Origin: Hypericum androsaemum
Taxonomy: Eukaryota > Streptophyta > Magnoliopsida > Malpighiales > Hypericaceae
Direction: 5' to 3'
DNA: 64,000 nt
NCBI GenBank assembly: GCA_963995505.1
Contig: OZ023186.1
Span: 11,663,570-11,727,569, forward strand
A program made the translations under genes and the position numbers. Under the pieces are notes generated by a model, which was not told the DNA's origin, searched no databases, and saw nothing but the letters and a program-made list of their open reading frames with translations. This document shows, piece after piece, positions 53,401 to 62,033 of the stretch (positions within the stretch are counted from its first letter, which is position 1; each line of letters starts with the position of its first letter).

Positions 53401-56400
53401 TTCCTTATCTTGCCTTTTCTGGCCTTATCTTTCCTTATCTTGCCTTTTCCTTGCCTTATCTTCCCTTATCTTGCCTTTGCTTGCCTTTTCTTGTCTTTTA
53501 TTGCCTTTTCTTTCCATATTTTGCTTTTTCCTTTCCCTTTCCTTGCCTTTTCTTGACTTATATTGCCTTATCTTTCCTTTTCCTTGCCTTTTCTTTCCTT
53601 ATCTTTCCTTTTCCTACATTTTCCATGCCGTTTCCTTCCTTTTCTTGCCTTTTCTTTCCTTATATTGCCTTTCCCATGCCTTTTCTTGCCTTTTCTTGCC
53701 TTATCTTGCCTTTTCCTTCCATTTTCTTGCTTTTTATTACCTTATCTGCCTTTTTTTGCCTTGACTTGTCTTATCTTGCCTATTCTTGCCTTATCTTGCC
53801 TTTTCCTTGTCTTTCCTTGCCTTATCTTGCCTCTTCTTGCCATGCCTTGCCTTATCTTGCCTTTTCTTGCATTATCTTACCTTTTCTTTCCTTATCTTGC
53901 CTTTTCCTGGCCTTTTCCTGCCTTCTCTTTCCTTTTCTTGCCTTATCTTGCTATTTCTTGCCTTTTCTTTCCATAACTTACTTTTTCCTTGCCTTTTCTT
54001 TCCTTATTTTGCCTTATATTAACTTTTCTTTCCTTATCTTGCCTTTTCCTTCCCTTTTCTTTCCTTTTCCTGCATTTTCCTAGCCTTTTCCTTCCTTTTT
54101 TTGCATTTTCTTTCCTTATATTACCTTTTCCATATCTTTTCTTGCTTTTTCTAGCCTGTTCCTGTCTTTTCTTGCCTTTTCTTGTAGTTTCTTGCATTAT
54201 CTTGGCTTATCTTGCTTTTCTTCCCTTATCTTGTCTTTTCCTGCCTTATCTTGCCTTTTCCTGCCTTTTCTTGCCTTATCTTGGCTTTTCTTAGCTTTTA
54301 TTTCCTTATCTTGCCGTTTGCTTCCTTATTTTACATTTTCTTTTCTTTTTTGCCCTTGTCTGGCCTTATCTTGCCTTATCTATCCTGATCTTACCTTTTC
54401 CTTGCATTTCTTGCCTTTTCTTGAGTTATCTTGCCTTTTCTTTTCTTATCTTGCATTTTCCTTGCCTTTTCTTTCATTTCCTTGCATTTTCTTGCCTTTT
54501 CTTCCCTCATCTACTCTTTTCCTTGCCTTTTCTTGCCTTTTCTCACCTTTTCTGGCCTTATCTTGCCTTTCTTGCCATATCTTACCTTATCTTGCCTTTT
54601 CTTCACTCATCTTGCCTTTTTCTTGCCTTTTCTTGCCTTTTGCTTCCTTATCTTGTATTTTCTTTCCTTATTTTGCCTTTTCCATGCCTTTTCTTGCCTT
54701 TTCTTGCATTGTCTTGCCTTATCTAGCCTTTTCTTTCCTAATTTTACATTTTCCTTGCGTTATCTTTCCATTTCTTGCCTTTTCTTGCCTTATCTTTACT
54801 TATCTTGCCTTCTTTCCTTTTTTTGCCTTATCTTGCCTTAGCTTGCCTTTTCTTGTCTTTTCTTACCTTTTATTGTCTTTTCTTGCCTTTTCCTTGATTT
54901 TTCTTGCTTTTTCCTTGCCCTTTCTTACCCATTCTTGCATTTTCTTGCCTTATCTTGCCTTTTCTTTCCTTATCTTGCCTTTTCCTTGCCTTTTCTTGCA
55001 TTATCTTGCCTTTTCTTCTATTTTCTTTCCTTTTCTTGCCTTTTCTTGCCTTTTCATTCAATATCTTTCATTTTCTTTGCCTTTTCTTGCCTTATCTTGC
55101 CATTTCTTTTATTATCTTGCCTTTTCCTTGCCTATTCTTGCCTTATCTTGCCTTTTCCTTGCCTTTTCTTGCCTTATCTTCCCTTATCTAGCTTCATCTT
55201 GCGTTAGTTGTCCTTTTCTTGCCTTATCATGCCTTTTCTTGTTTTTTCTTGCCTTTTCTTTCTATATCTTGTCTTTTCCTTGCCTATTCTTATCTTTTCC
55301 TTTCATTTTCTTGCCCTTTCTTGTCTTTTCTTACTTTATCATGACTTTTCTTTCCTTATCTTACATTTTCCATGCCTTTTCTTGCATTTTCTTATCTCTT
55401 CTTGGATTTTCTTGCCTTTTCTTGCATTATCTTGGCCTATCTTGCCTTTTCTTTCCTTATCTTGCCTTTTCCTTGCCATTTCATGCCATTTCTGGCATTT
55501 TCTTTCCCTATCTTGCATTTTCTTGCCATTTCTTGCCTTATCTTGCATTTTGTTTCCCAATCCTATCTTTCAATGTCTTTTCCTTGCCTTATCTTGCCTT
55601 ATCTTGACTTTTCTTGCCTTATCTTGCCTTTTCCTTGCCTTTTCTTCCCTTATCATGCCTTTTTTCCCTTATCTTGCCTTTTCCTTGCCTTTTCTTGCCT
55701 ATTCTTGCATTTTCTTGCCTTATCTTGCCTTTTATTTCCTTATCTTACCTTTTTCTTGCAATTTCTTTCTTTTTCTTGCATTTTTTGCGTTATCTTTCCT
55801 TTTCTTGCCTTATCTTGCATTAGCTTGCCGTTTCTTGTCTTTTCTTTCCTTTTATTATCTTTTCTTGCCTTTTTCGTGCCTTTTCTTGCCTTTTCCTGGC
55901 ATTTCTTTCCTTATCTTTCCTTATCTTTCCTTTTCTTTCCTTATCTTGCCTTTTCCTTTCCTTTTCTTGCCTTATCTTGCCTTATCTTATACTTTTTTTC
56001 CTTTCCTTTCCTTATCTTGCCTTTTCTTATCTTTTCATTCAATATCTTGCCTTTTCCTTGCCTTATCTTGCCTTTTCTTTCCTTATCTTCCCTTTTCCTT
56101 GCCTTTTCTTTCATTTCCTTGCCTTTTCCTTGCATTTTCTTGCCTTTTCTTCCCTCATCTACACTTTTCCTTGCCTTTTCTTGCCTTTTCTCACCTTTTC
56201 TGGCCTTTTCTTGCCTTTTCTTTCCATATCTTGCCTTTTTCTTGATTTGTCTATCCTTTTCTTGCCTTTTGTTCCCTTTTCTAGCCTTTTCTTACCTTAT
56301 CTTGCCTTTTCCTTGCCTTTTCTTGACTTTTCTTGCCTTTTCTTGCCTTTTTCTTATTTTTCTTTCCTTATGTAGCCTTTTCCTCTCCATTTCTTGCCTT

Positions 56401-57244
56401 CTCTCTCATTTTCTTGCATTTTCTTACCTTTTCTTGCATTATCTTATCTTTTTCTTGCCTTTTCTTGCCTTTTGCTTCCTTATCTTGTCTTTTCTTTCCT
56501 TATTTTGCCTTTTCCTTGCCTTTTTTTGCATTGTCTTGCATTATTTGGCCTTTTCTTTCCTAATTTTACATTTTCCTTTTGTTTCTTGCGTTATCTTTCC
56601 TTTTCTTGCCTTTTCTTGCCTTATCTTTCCTTATCTTGCCTTTTTTTTCCTTATCTTGCCTTTTTTTTCCTTAGCTTGCCTTTTCTTGTCTTTTCTTACC
56701 TTTTATTGTCTTTTCTTGCCTTTTCCATACCTTTTCTTGCTTTTTCTTTGCCTTTTCTTGCCCATTCTTGCATTTTCTTGCCTTATCTTACCTTTTCTTT
56801 CCTAATCTTGCCTTTTCCTTGCCTTTTCTTAAATTATCTTGCCTTTTCTTATATTTTCATTCCTTTTCTTGCCTTTTTATTCAATATCTTGCATTTTCTT
56901 TCTTTATCTTGCCATTTCTCTTATTATCTTGCCTTTTCCTTGCCTATTCTTGCCTTATCTTGCCTTTTCCTTGCCTTTTCTTGCCTTATCTTACATTAGT
57001 TGTCCTTTTCTTTCCTTATCATGCCTTTTCTTGTATTTTCTAGCCTTTTCTTTCTATATCTTACCTTTTCCTTGCCTTTCCTTATCTTTTCCTTGCATTT
57101 TCTTGCCTTTTCTTATCTTTTCTTACCTTATCATGCCTTTTCTTTCCTTATCTTACCTTTTCCATGCCTTTTCTTTCATTTTCTTATCTTTTCTTTGATT
57201 TTCTTATCTTTTCTTTGATTTTCTTACCTTTTCTTCCATTATCT

Positions 57245-58260
57245 TGGCTTATCTTGCCTTTTCTTTCCTTATCTTGCCTTTTCCTTGCCATTTCATGCCA
57301 TTTTTTGCATTTGCTTTCCCTATCTTGCATTTTCTTGCCATTTCTTTCCTTGTCTTGCCTTTTGTTTCCTTATCCTGTCTTTCCATGTCTTTTTCCTTAC
57401 CTTATCTTGACTTTTCTTGCCTTATCTTGCCTTTTCCTTGACTTTTCTTCCCTTATCATGCCTTTTCTTCCCTTATCTTGCCTTTTCCTTGCCTTTTCTT
57501 GCCTATTCTTGCATTTTCTTGCCTAATCTTGCCTTTTATTTCTTTATCTTGCCTTTTTCCTACTTTTTCTTGTCTTTTCCTTGCCTTTTCTTTCCTTTTC
57601 TTGTCTTTTCTTGCCTTTTCTTTCCATATCTTGCTTTTTCCTTGCCTTTTCTTGCTTTATATTGCTTATCTTACCTTTTCAGTCCATATCCTGCATTTTC
57701 CTTGCCTTTTTCTTCCTTTTCTTGCCTTTTCTTGCATTATCTTGGCTTATCTTGCCTTTTCTTTTCTTATCTTGCCTTTTCCTTGCCATTTTATGCCATT
57801 TCTTGCATTTGCTTTCCCTATCTTACATTTTCTTGCCATTTCTTTCCTTATCTTGCCTTTTGTTTCCTTATCCTATCTTTCCATGTCTTTACCTTGCCTT
57901 ATCTTGACTTTTCTTGCCTTATCTTGCATTTTCCTTGACTTTTCTTCCCTTATCATGCCTTTTCTTCCCCTATCTTGCCTTTTCCTTGCCTTTTCTTGCC
58001 TATTCTTGCCTTTTATTTCTTTATCTTGCCTTTTTCCTACCTTTTCTTGCCTTTTCCTTGCCTTTTCTTTCCTTTTCTTATCTTTTCTTGCCTTTTCTTT
58101 CCATATCTTGCTTTTTCCTTACCTTTTCTTGCTTTATATTGCTTATCTTACCTTTTCTTTCCTTATCTTGCCTTTTCCTGCATTTTCCTTGCCTTTTCCT
58201 TCCTTTTCTTGCCTTTTCTTTCCTTATATTACCTTTTCCATGTCTTTTCTTGATTTTTCT
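57245..58260 (+). repeat. 508-bp tandem duplication
   Basis: The word GCTTTCCC followed by TATCTT lies at 57,313 and 57,821, a 508-bp step. Flanking words such as CCATGTCTTT, TTGACTTTTCTTCCC and TTATCATGCC keep the same order in both units. A few substitutions separate them. A more distant relative occurs near 55,485-55,660. Confidence 0.82.
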
Positions 58261-59499
58261 TGCCTTTTCTTGCCTGTTCTTGTCTTTTGTTACCCTTTCT
58301 TGCATTATCTTGGCTTATCTTGCCTTTTCTTCCTTTATCTTGCCATTTTCTTTCAATTTCTTGCCATTTCTTGCCTTTTCTTTCCTTATCTTGCATTTTA
58401 ATACCTTTTCTTGTTGTTTCTTTCCTTTTCTTGCTTTTTCTTGCCTTACCTTACCATTTCTTGCCTTTTCCTTGCCTTTCATTGCTTTTTCTTACTTTTT
58501 CTTGCCTTTTCTTGCCTTTTCTTACCTTATCTTGCCTTTTCATTTCTTATCTTACCTTTTCCTATCATTTTCTTACCTTTTCTTAACTTTTCTTGCCTTT
58601 TCTTGCCTTATCTTATTTTTCTTTCCTTATCTAGCCTTTTGCTGGCCATTTCTTGCCTTTTCTCAACATTTTCTTGTATTTTCTTAACTTTTCTTGCATT
58701 ATCTTACCTTTTCTTGTCTTATCTTGCCTTTTGCTTCCTTATCTTTCCTTTTTTTTTCTTATTTTGCCTTTTCCTTGCCTTTTCTTGCCTTGTCTTGCCT
58801 TATCTGGCCTTTTTTTTCCTTATCTTACCTTTTTCTTGCCATTTCTTTCTTTTTCTTGCATTTTCTTGCGTTAACATTCCTTTTCTTGCCTTATCTTGCC
58901 TTAGTTTGCTTTTCTTATCTTTTCTTTATTTTTATTATCTTTTCTTGCCTTTTCCTTGCCTTTTCTTGCCTTTTCCTGCCCTTTCTTTCCTTATCATTCC
59001 TTATCTTGCCTTTTCTTTCCTTATCTTGCCTTTTCCTTGCCTTTTCTTGCCTTATCTTGCCTTATCTTATATTTTCTTTCCTTTTCTTGCCTTATCTTGC
59101 CTTTTCTTATCTTTTCATTCAATATCTTGCCTTTTCCTTGCCTTATCTTGCCTTTTCTTTCCTTATCTTGCCATTTCCTTGTCTATTCTTTCCTTATCTT
59201 GCCTTTTCCTTACCTTTTCTTGCCTTATCTTTCCTTATCTAGCCTTATCTTGCCTTAGCTGGCCTTTCCTTGTCTTATCATGCCTTTTCTAGTATTTTCT
59301 AGCCTTTTCTTGACTTTTCTTTCCATATCCTGCTTTTTCCTTGCCTTTTTTTAATCTTTTCCTTGCCTTTTCTTTCCTTTTCTTATCTTTTCTTACCTTA
59401 TCTTGCCTTTTCTTTCCTTATCTTGCCTTTTCCATGCCTTTTCTTGCATTTTCTTACCTTTTCTTGCATCTTCTTGCCTTTTTTTGCATTATCTTGGCT

Positions 59500-59606
59500 C
59501 CCTTAGGACACTGGGGACGACCCATTAGGTTTTTACACTTAGGAGGGCTTATATATAACCCTCTAGACTTATTTTAAGAGAACTTTTTTATTCCAGAGAA
59601 CATAAC
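59500..59606. other. Junction segment between satellite and gypsy fragment
   Basis: These 107 bases share nothing visible with the satellite. They contain TTATATATAA at 59,549-59,558, a palindromic TATA-like word. Read on the minus strand they follow the stop codon of the gag fragment. They might be the remnant of another LTR or non-homologous DNA joined at a breakpoint; I cannot decide between these. Confidence 0.5.
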
Positions 59607-59849
59607 CTATTTTACTTTGTCTTTGTCACGACTATGAGGAACTAAACCTCTAGGTAGATTTGAGGGAGAATCTTCATCCTCCTCTTCCTCTCTTTGATCA
59701 TTACGCACCTCAGCTGGAGGGGGTTGCCCTACGGGTGGCGGTTGCACGACAAGATTGTTGAGCTGAGTGAGGATGGCTTGGATCGATGCCTCAATGTTGG
59801 CAAACCTTTGATTCATGTCGGGTCTTGGAGTGTCATTAGGATCGGCCAT
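59607..59849 (-). pseudogene. N-terminal gag fragment, minus-strand Ty3/gypsy element A
   Basis: The minus strand opens with MADPNDTPRPDMNQRF and encodes 80 residues: a helical-looking N-terminal segment, a proline-rich stretch (PPPVGQPPP), an acidic run (EEEEDEDS) and a basic end, then TAG. This fits the start of the gag of many plant gypsy elements in general character, and its position, 159 bases downstream of a primer-binding site on the same strand, supports it strongly. Normal gags are several hundred residues and have a capsid domain and zinc knuckle; none is present, because the frame ends and the satellite begins 107 bases later. The start ATG is chosen because the copy in element B begins with nearly the same residues. 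Confidence 0.78.
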
Positions 59850-60007
59850 AGTGCAGCGGCTTTTGGTGGTGTTAGGTGGGTAAAAATGAGACTTGGATCA
59901 GGAGATCACAAAGTCTTGTGGATCGGCTCGTAGATAGGGCTCTCTCACACTCACTAGGTGATAGCGTTCACTCTTGATCAATATGGGAATTGACCTGATC
60001 GTATTCA

Positions 60008-60020
60008 GGCTCTGATACCA
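60008..60020 (-). other. Primer-binding site, element A (initiator-Met tRNA)
   Basis: The minus strand reads TGGTATCAGAGCC, complementary to the 3' end of plant initiator-Met tRNA as known for many plant LTR retrotransposons. Two bases separate it from the CA end of LTR A. It fixes the direction of the element and the end of its 5' LTR. Confidence 0.9.
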
Positions 60021-60022
60021 CT

Positions 60023-60472
60023 TGGCGTAGCACAATGAAAGGAAGCGATAAACGAGTTGGAATGAGCGACTAATCGTGCAACGAACAGTTTAATCCTTTG
60101 GCTTTGATCCTTCCGAATCAAGCAAAGGTGTGTTTTCCGAAGGAAACAGCCAATAAGAGGGCCAATCTTTCAATACATTTGCAAAACCATGCAAATAGGA
60201 GAGCACGGTTAGTTTAGTTGGATTCAAATCCTCTCTTCGTCTCTCCGTTTATTTCCTTCCAAGCGAGTACAAATAGGGGCGTGATTTCAGGCGGCATTAA
60301 GGCAATATTAACCACGCACCTTCTCACCTTTCAGCCAGCCGTTCCATCAACTTTAACCGCCTAATAATGACTTTCGCTTGCCTTATTACATTCGCAAATT
60401 AAACACAAGTAATTAACACTAGTTCAGACAGCTTTGATGAGGATTGATGAGAAACTAGGACGTCCTACGTCA
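60023..60472 (-). mobile_element. 5' LTR of minus-strand gypsy element A (~450 bp)
   Basis: On the minus strand this runs from TGACGTAGGACG to TACGCCA, giving TG...CA ends, directly before the primer-binding site. It aligns by eye with LTR B at an offset of about 660 bases; shared blocks include AGGGGCGTGATT (60,275 and 60,942 on the plus strand), CACGCACCT, AACCGCCTA and CGTTTATT. A poly(A)-signal-like AATAAA is present on the minus strand near 60,250. The TG boundary falls exactly where the gag of element B stops, which supports insertion of A into B. Confidence 0.75.
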
Positions 60473-60504
60473 TCGGGTCTTGGGATGTCATTAGGGTCGG
60501 CCAT
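60473..60504 (-). pseudogene. Gag stub of minus-strand element B
   Basis: The first 32 bases of a gag frame remain: MADPNDIPRP plus a partial codon, nearly the same as the start of gag A at 59,849. It is cut by the TG end of LTR A. The last bases before the cut, CCCGA, would be the 5-bp target site if A jumped into B; the partner copy lies outside what is preserved here. Confidence 0.7.
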
Positions 60505-60667
60505 AGTGCTCAGATTTTGGTGGAGTTTGGTGGATAGATGAGGAACGGATCAGGGGATCACGTATCCTTGCTGATCGGCTCTTGGATGGGTTCTCTCACA
60601 ACTCGCAAGGTGATGGGGAAAGACAACACTCAATCTCAATATAGGAATTGAGATGGATCTCACTCAA

Positions 60668-60679
60668 GCTTTGATACCA
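60668..60679 (-). other. Degenerate primer-binding site, element B
   Basis: The minus strand reads TGGTATCAAAGC, one base different from the initiator-Met site of element A (TGGTATCAGAGC). The single G-to-A change fits decay after insertion, for example by deamination of methylated cytosine on the other strand. Confidence 0.85.
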
Positions 60680-60684
60680 CCTAG

Positions 60685-61170
60685 TGTAGGCAACGTAGCG
60701 CGAACAAACTTAGCAAATGATTTGGAACGAACAATGAAGGTAAAACTCTAATCTGCTCCTTCCGAAGCTCAACTAGAGAGTTGCTTGATTTAACAAGCGG
60801 CCAGCTAGGGCAAATCACTCAGAATTCGTGCAAATCCATGCACAACTCATGCAAATCCATGCACGAAAGGAAAGCTCACTCGCTCAGGGTTTTTGGTTTT
60901 CAATTCACTGTCCGTTTATTCCATTCAAAAGAAACACATATAGGGGCGTGATTCAAGGCGTGTCTTGAAGGGCATTAATCACGCACCTCCTCACATTTTA
61001 GCCAGCCTTAAACCATCTGTAACCGCCTATATTTAAATGTCACCATTGGGCTTTATTACATTCGAAAATAAAGAGGAGATCAATGGAAATAAAGACGGAA
61101 ATAAACAGGAAATCAACAGTTCGGACAGCTTATGAATTAAGGAGACTCGGACAGCTCGTAATGCAAGCCA
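60685..61170 (-). mobile_element. 5' LTR of minus-strand gypsy element B (~486 bp)
   Basis: This is homologous to LTR A over most of its length. On the minus strand it begins about TGGCTTGCATTACG and ends GCCTACA, five bases before the primer-binding site. A TATA-like CCTATATG lies near 60,940 and AATAAA near 60,920 on the minus strand. The TG start is inferred by aligning to LTR A and could be off by a few bases. Right of it the sequence changes to a plus-strand pol tail. Confidence 0.7.
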
Positions 61171-61413
61171 TGCACACGTACGTTGCACCTTATTCTTCGA
61201 GGCTTCCTTGATGTGAGACCATCCAACAACGAGCATGGAGCATTGCGTGTTCCAATTGGGCCGATTACAAGAGCACGAGCCAAGAAGCTTCAAGCTGAAC
61301 TGAATGGATTTATTGAAGGCATTCGGACTCAAGTTGAATCAAGCAAGCCCAAGGACGACCTAGAAGGCCATGTTAAGCCCATACACGTTATTGGTGCTAT
61401 TTTAGAAGCCTAG
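61171..61413 (+). pseudogene. C-terminal end of a Ty3/gypsy pol polyprotein
   Basis: An open plus frame enters at the edge of LTR B without an ATG and ends at TAG (61,411-61,413). It contains VPIGPITRARAKKLQ, a basic motif I recognise from the extreme C-terminus, after integrase, of many plant chromovirus polyproteins. The remaining ~40 residues look like an ordinary C-terminal tail (HVKPIHVIGAILEA). Protease, reverse transcriptase and integrase are absent. Either this is the 3' end of an older plus-strand element cut by element B, or the pol frame of this family extends into its LTR, so that the 5' LTR also carries a copy. Confidence 0.72.
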
Positions 61414-61680
61414 CATGCGCAAGATTCTTTTGGATGCATGCAAACAGAATTTCAACTTATCTTGGACATGCATCCCTAAATTTTAGGAACTTCTTTTCCT
61501 ATGTTTTAGGACGTGATATTTACTAGATATTCTAGTATCTATCTTAGTTTAGTTTGTTTTTCCTACTTAGTGAATAATTAGGCCAGAATCCCTTTTATTT
61601 AGGAAGGTGAGTTTTGGCCAGCTTTGAACTCCTTATTTGGAGTTAGTTTTTGTTTAGGAATGTTTGAGACTTTTGGGGCC

Positions 61681-61688
61681 TATATAAA
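61681..61688 (+). promoter_or_regulatory. TATA box of the plus-strand LTR
   Basis: TATATAAA lies in the context GGCCTATATAAAGGGAC, a near-ideal plant TATA box. Transcription would begin about 30 bases downstream and run into the gag-pol frame. It marks the U3/R part of the LTR. Confidence 0.8.
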
Positions 61689-61700
61689 GGGACTCCTAGC

Positions 61701-61706
61701 AATAAA
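61701..61706 (+). terminator. Candidate poly(A) signal of the plus-strand LTR
   Basis: AATAAA lies 20 bases after the TATA box. In a 3' LTR such a signal would direct 3' processing in R; in a 5' LTR it is upstream of or at the RNA start and silent. Confidence 0.5.
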
Positions 61707-62021
61707 AACGTGGACAACCTTTTATTCATTCAGAATATACTTAGCTATTGCTAGTTTGTGAGTTTTGATACTCATTGTGTGTTCTTGGTTAGGCTAGTGC
61801 GTCGCTTAGCTAGGGCAACGTATCTCACTTATCAAACAGATTATCCACCTATGTTTGTGGCGTGATTCGACTTAAGGACTTGGGTTCTTGACTTCCATTG
61901 TTCGGGTTGCGATGAGACATCACCAAGGTTCGTGCATTGCGTAGTTGGAGTTGGAGTCTTTCTCATCCATCAAGTAGCAGCGGTCCGTTCGTGTGGAATT
62001 CCCAGCGAGTTTTACATCATT

Positions 62022-62033
62022 TGGTATCAGAGC
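62022..62033 (+). other. Primer-binding site of the plus-strand element (initiator-Met tRNA)
   Basis: TGGTATCAGAGC follows the LTR end by a few bases and matches the initiator-Met tRNA 3' end. It is the same primer used by elements A and B, but on the opposite strand. It is intact. Confidence 0.93.

Larger units (their letters stand above)
30556..59499 (+). repeat. Pyrimidine-rich ~10-bp satellite, right block
   Basis: This continues the divergent satellite after the solo LTR, in the same decamers and orientation. Recurring long words include TTATATTGCCTTTTCC followed by ATG (near 34,090, 42,365, 47,950, 53,670) and CATTATCTTGGCTTATC (near 42,450, 44,310, 47,165, 52,190, 54,195, 57,240, 57,745, 58,305). 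A rare non-satellite interruption is ATAAGAACC at about 42,777. The longest open frame of the window (38,332-40,824, 830 codons) lies here and is spurious. The block ends sharply at 59,499 inside GCATTATCTTGGCT. No gene is seen. Confidence 0.96.
61414..62019 (+). mobile_element. LTR of a plus-strand Ty3/gypsy element (5' edge unresolved)
   Basis: The segment lies between the pol tail and a plus-strand primer-binding site, so its 3' end is secure: TTTACATCA, with CA ending at 62,016 or 62,019. It has a good TATA box at 61,681 and AATAAA at 61,701. The 5' edge is not clear. No strong polypurine tract with TG follows the pol stop codon, and the edge could be anywhere from inside the pol tail to about 61,440. 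LTR length is therefore about 0.6 to 0.85 kb. Confidence 0.75.

Noticed and set aside
1..59499. CRISPR array
   Set aside because: There are no fixed-length repeats separated by unique spacers; everything is variants of one decamer, the flanks are plant retroelements, and no cas gene is present.
1..59499. Telomeric or interstitial telomere repeat
   Set aside because: No TTTAGGG or CCCTAAA runs occur; CCTAAACC appears only as an isolated marker in some 2.1-kb units.
1..59499. Triplex (H-DNA) forming mirror repeat
   Set aside because: The pyrimidine strand is interrupted every 10-20 bases by G and A, so long perfect homopurine-homopyrimidine mirror tracts are lacking. Short triplexes remain possible.
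59694..59933. 79-codon plus-strand frame opposite the gag fragment
   Set aside because: It is a shadow of the minus-strand gag, which has a recognisable start, composition and upstream primer-binding site.
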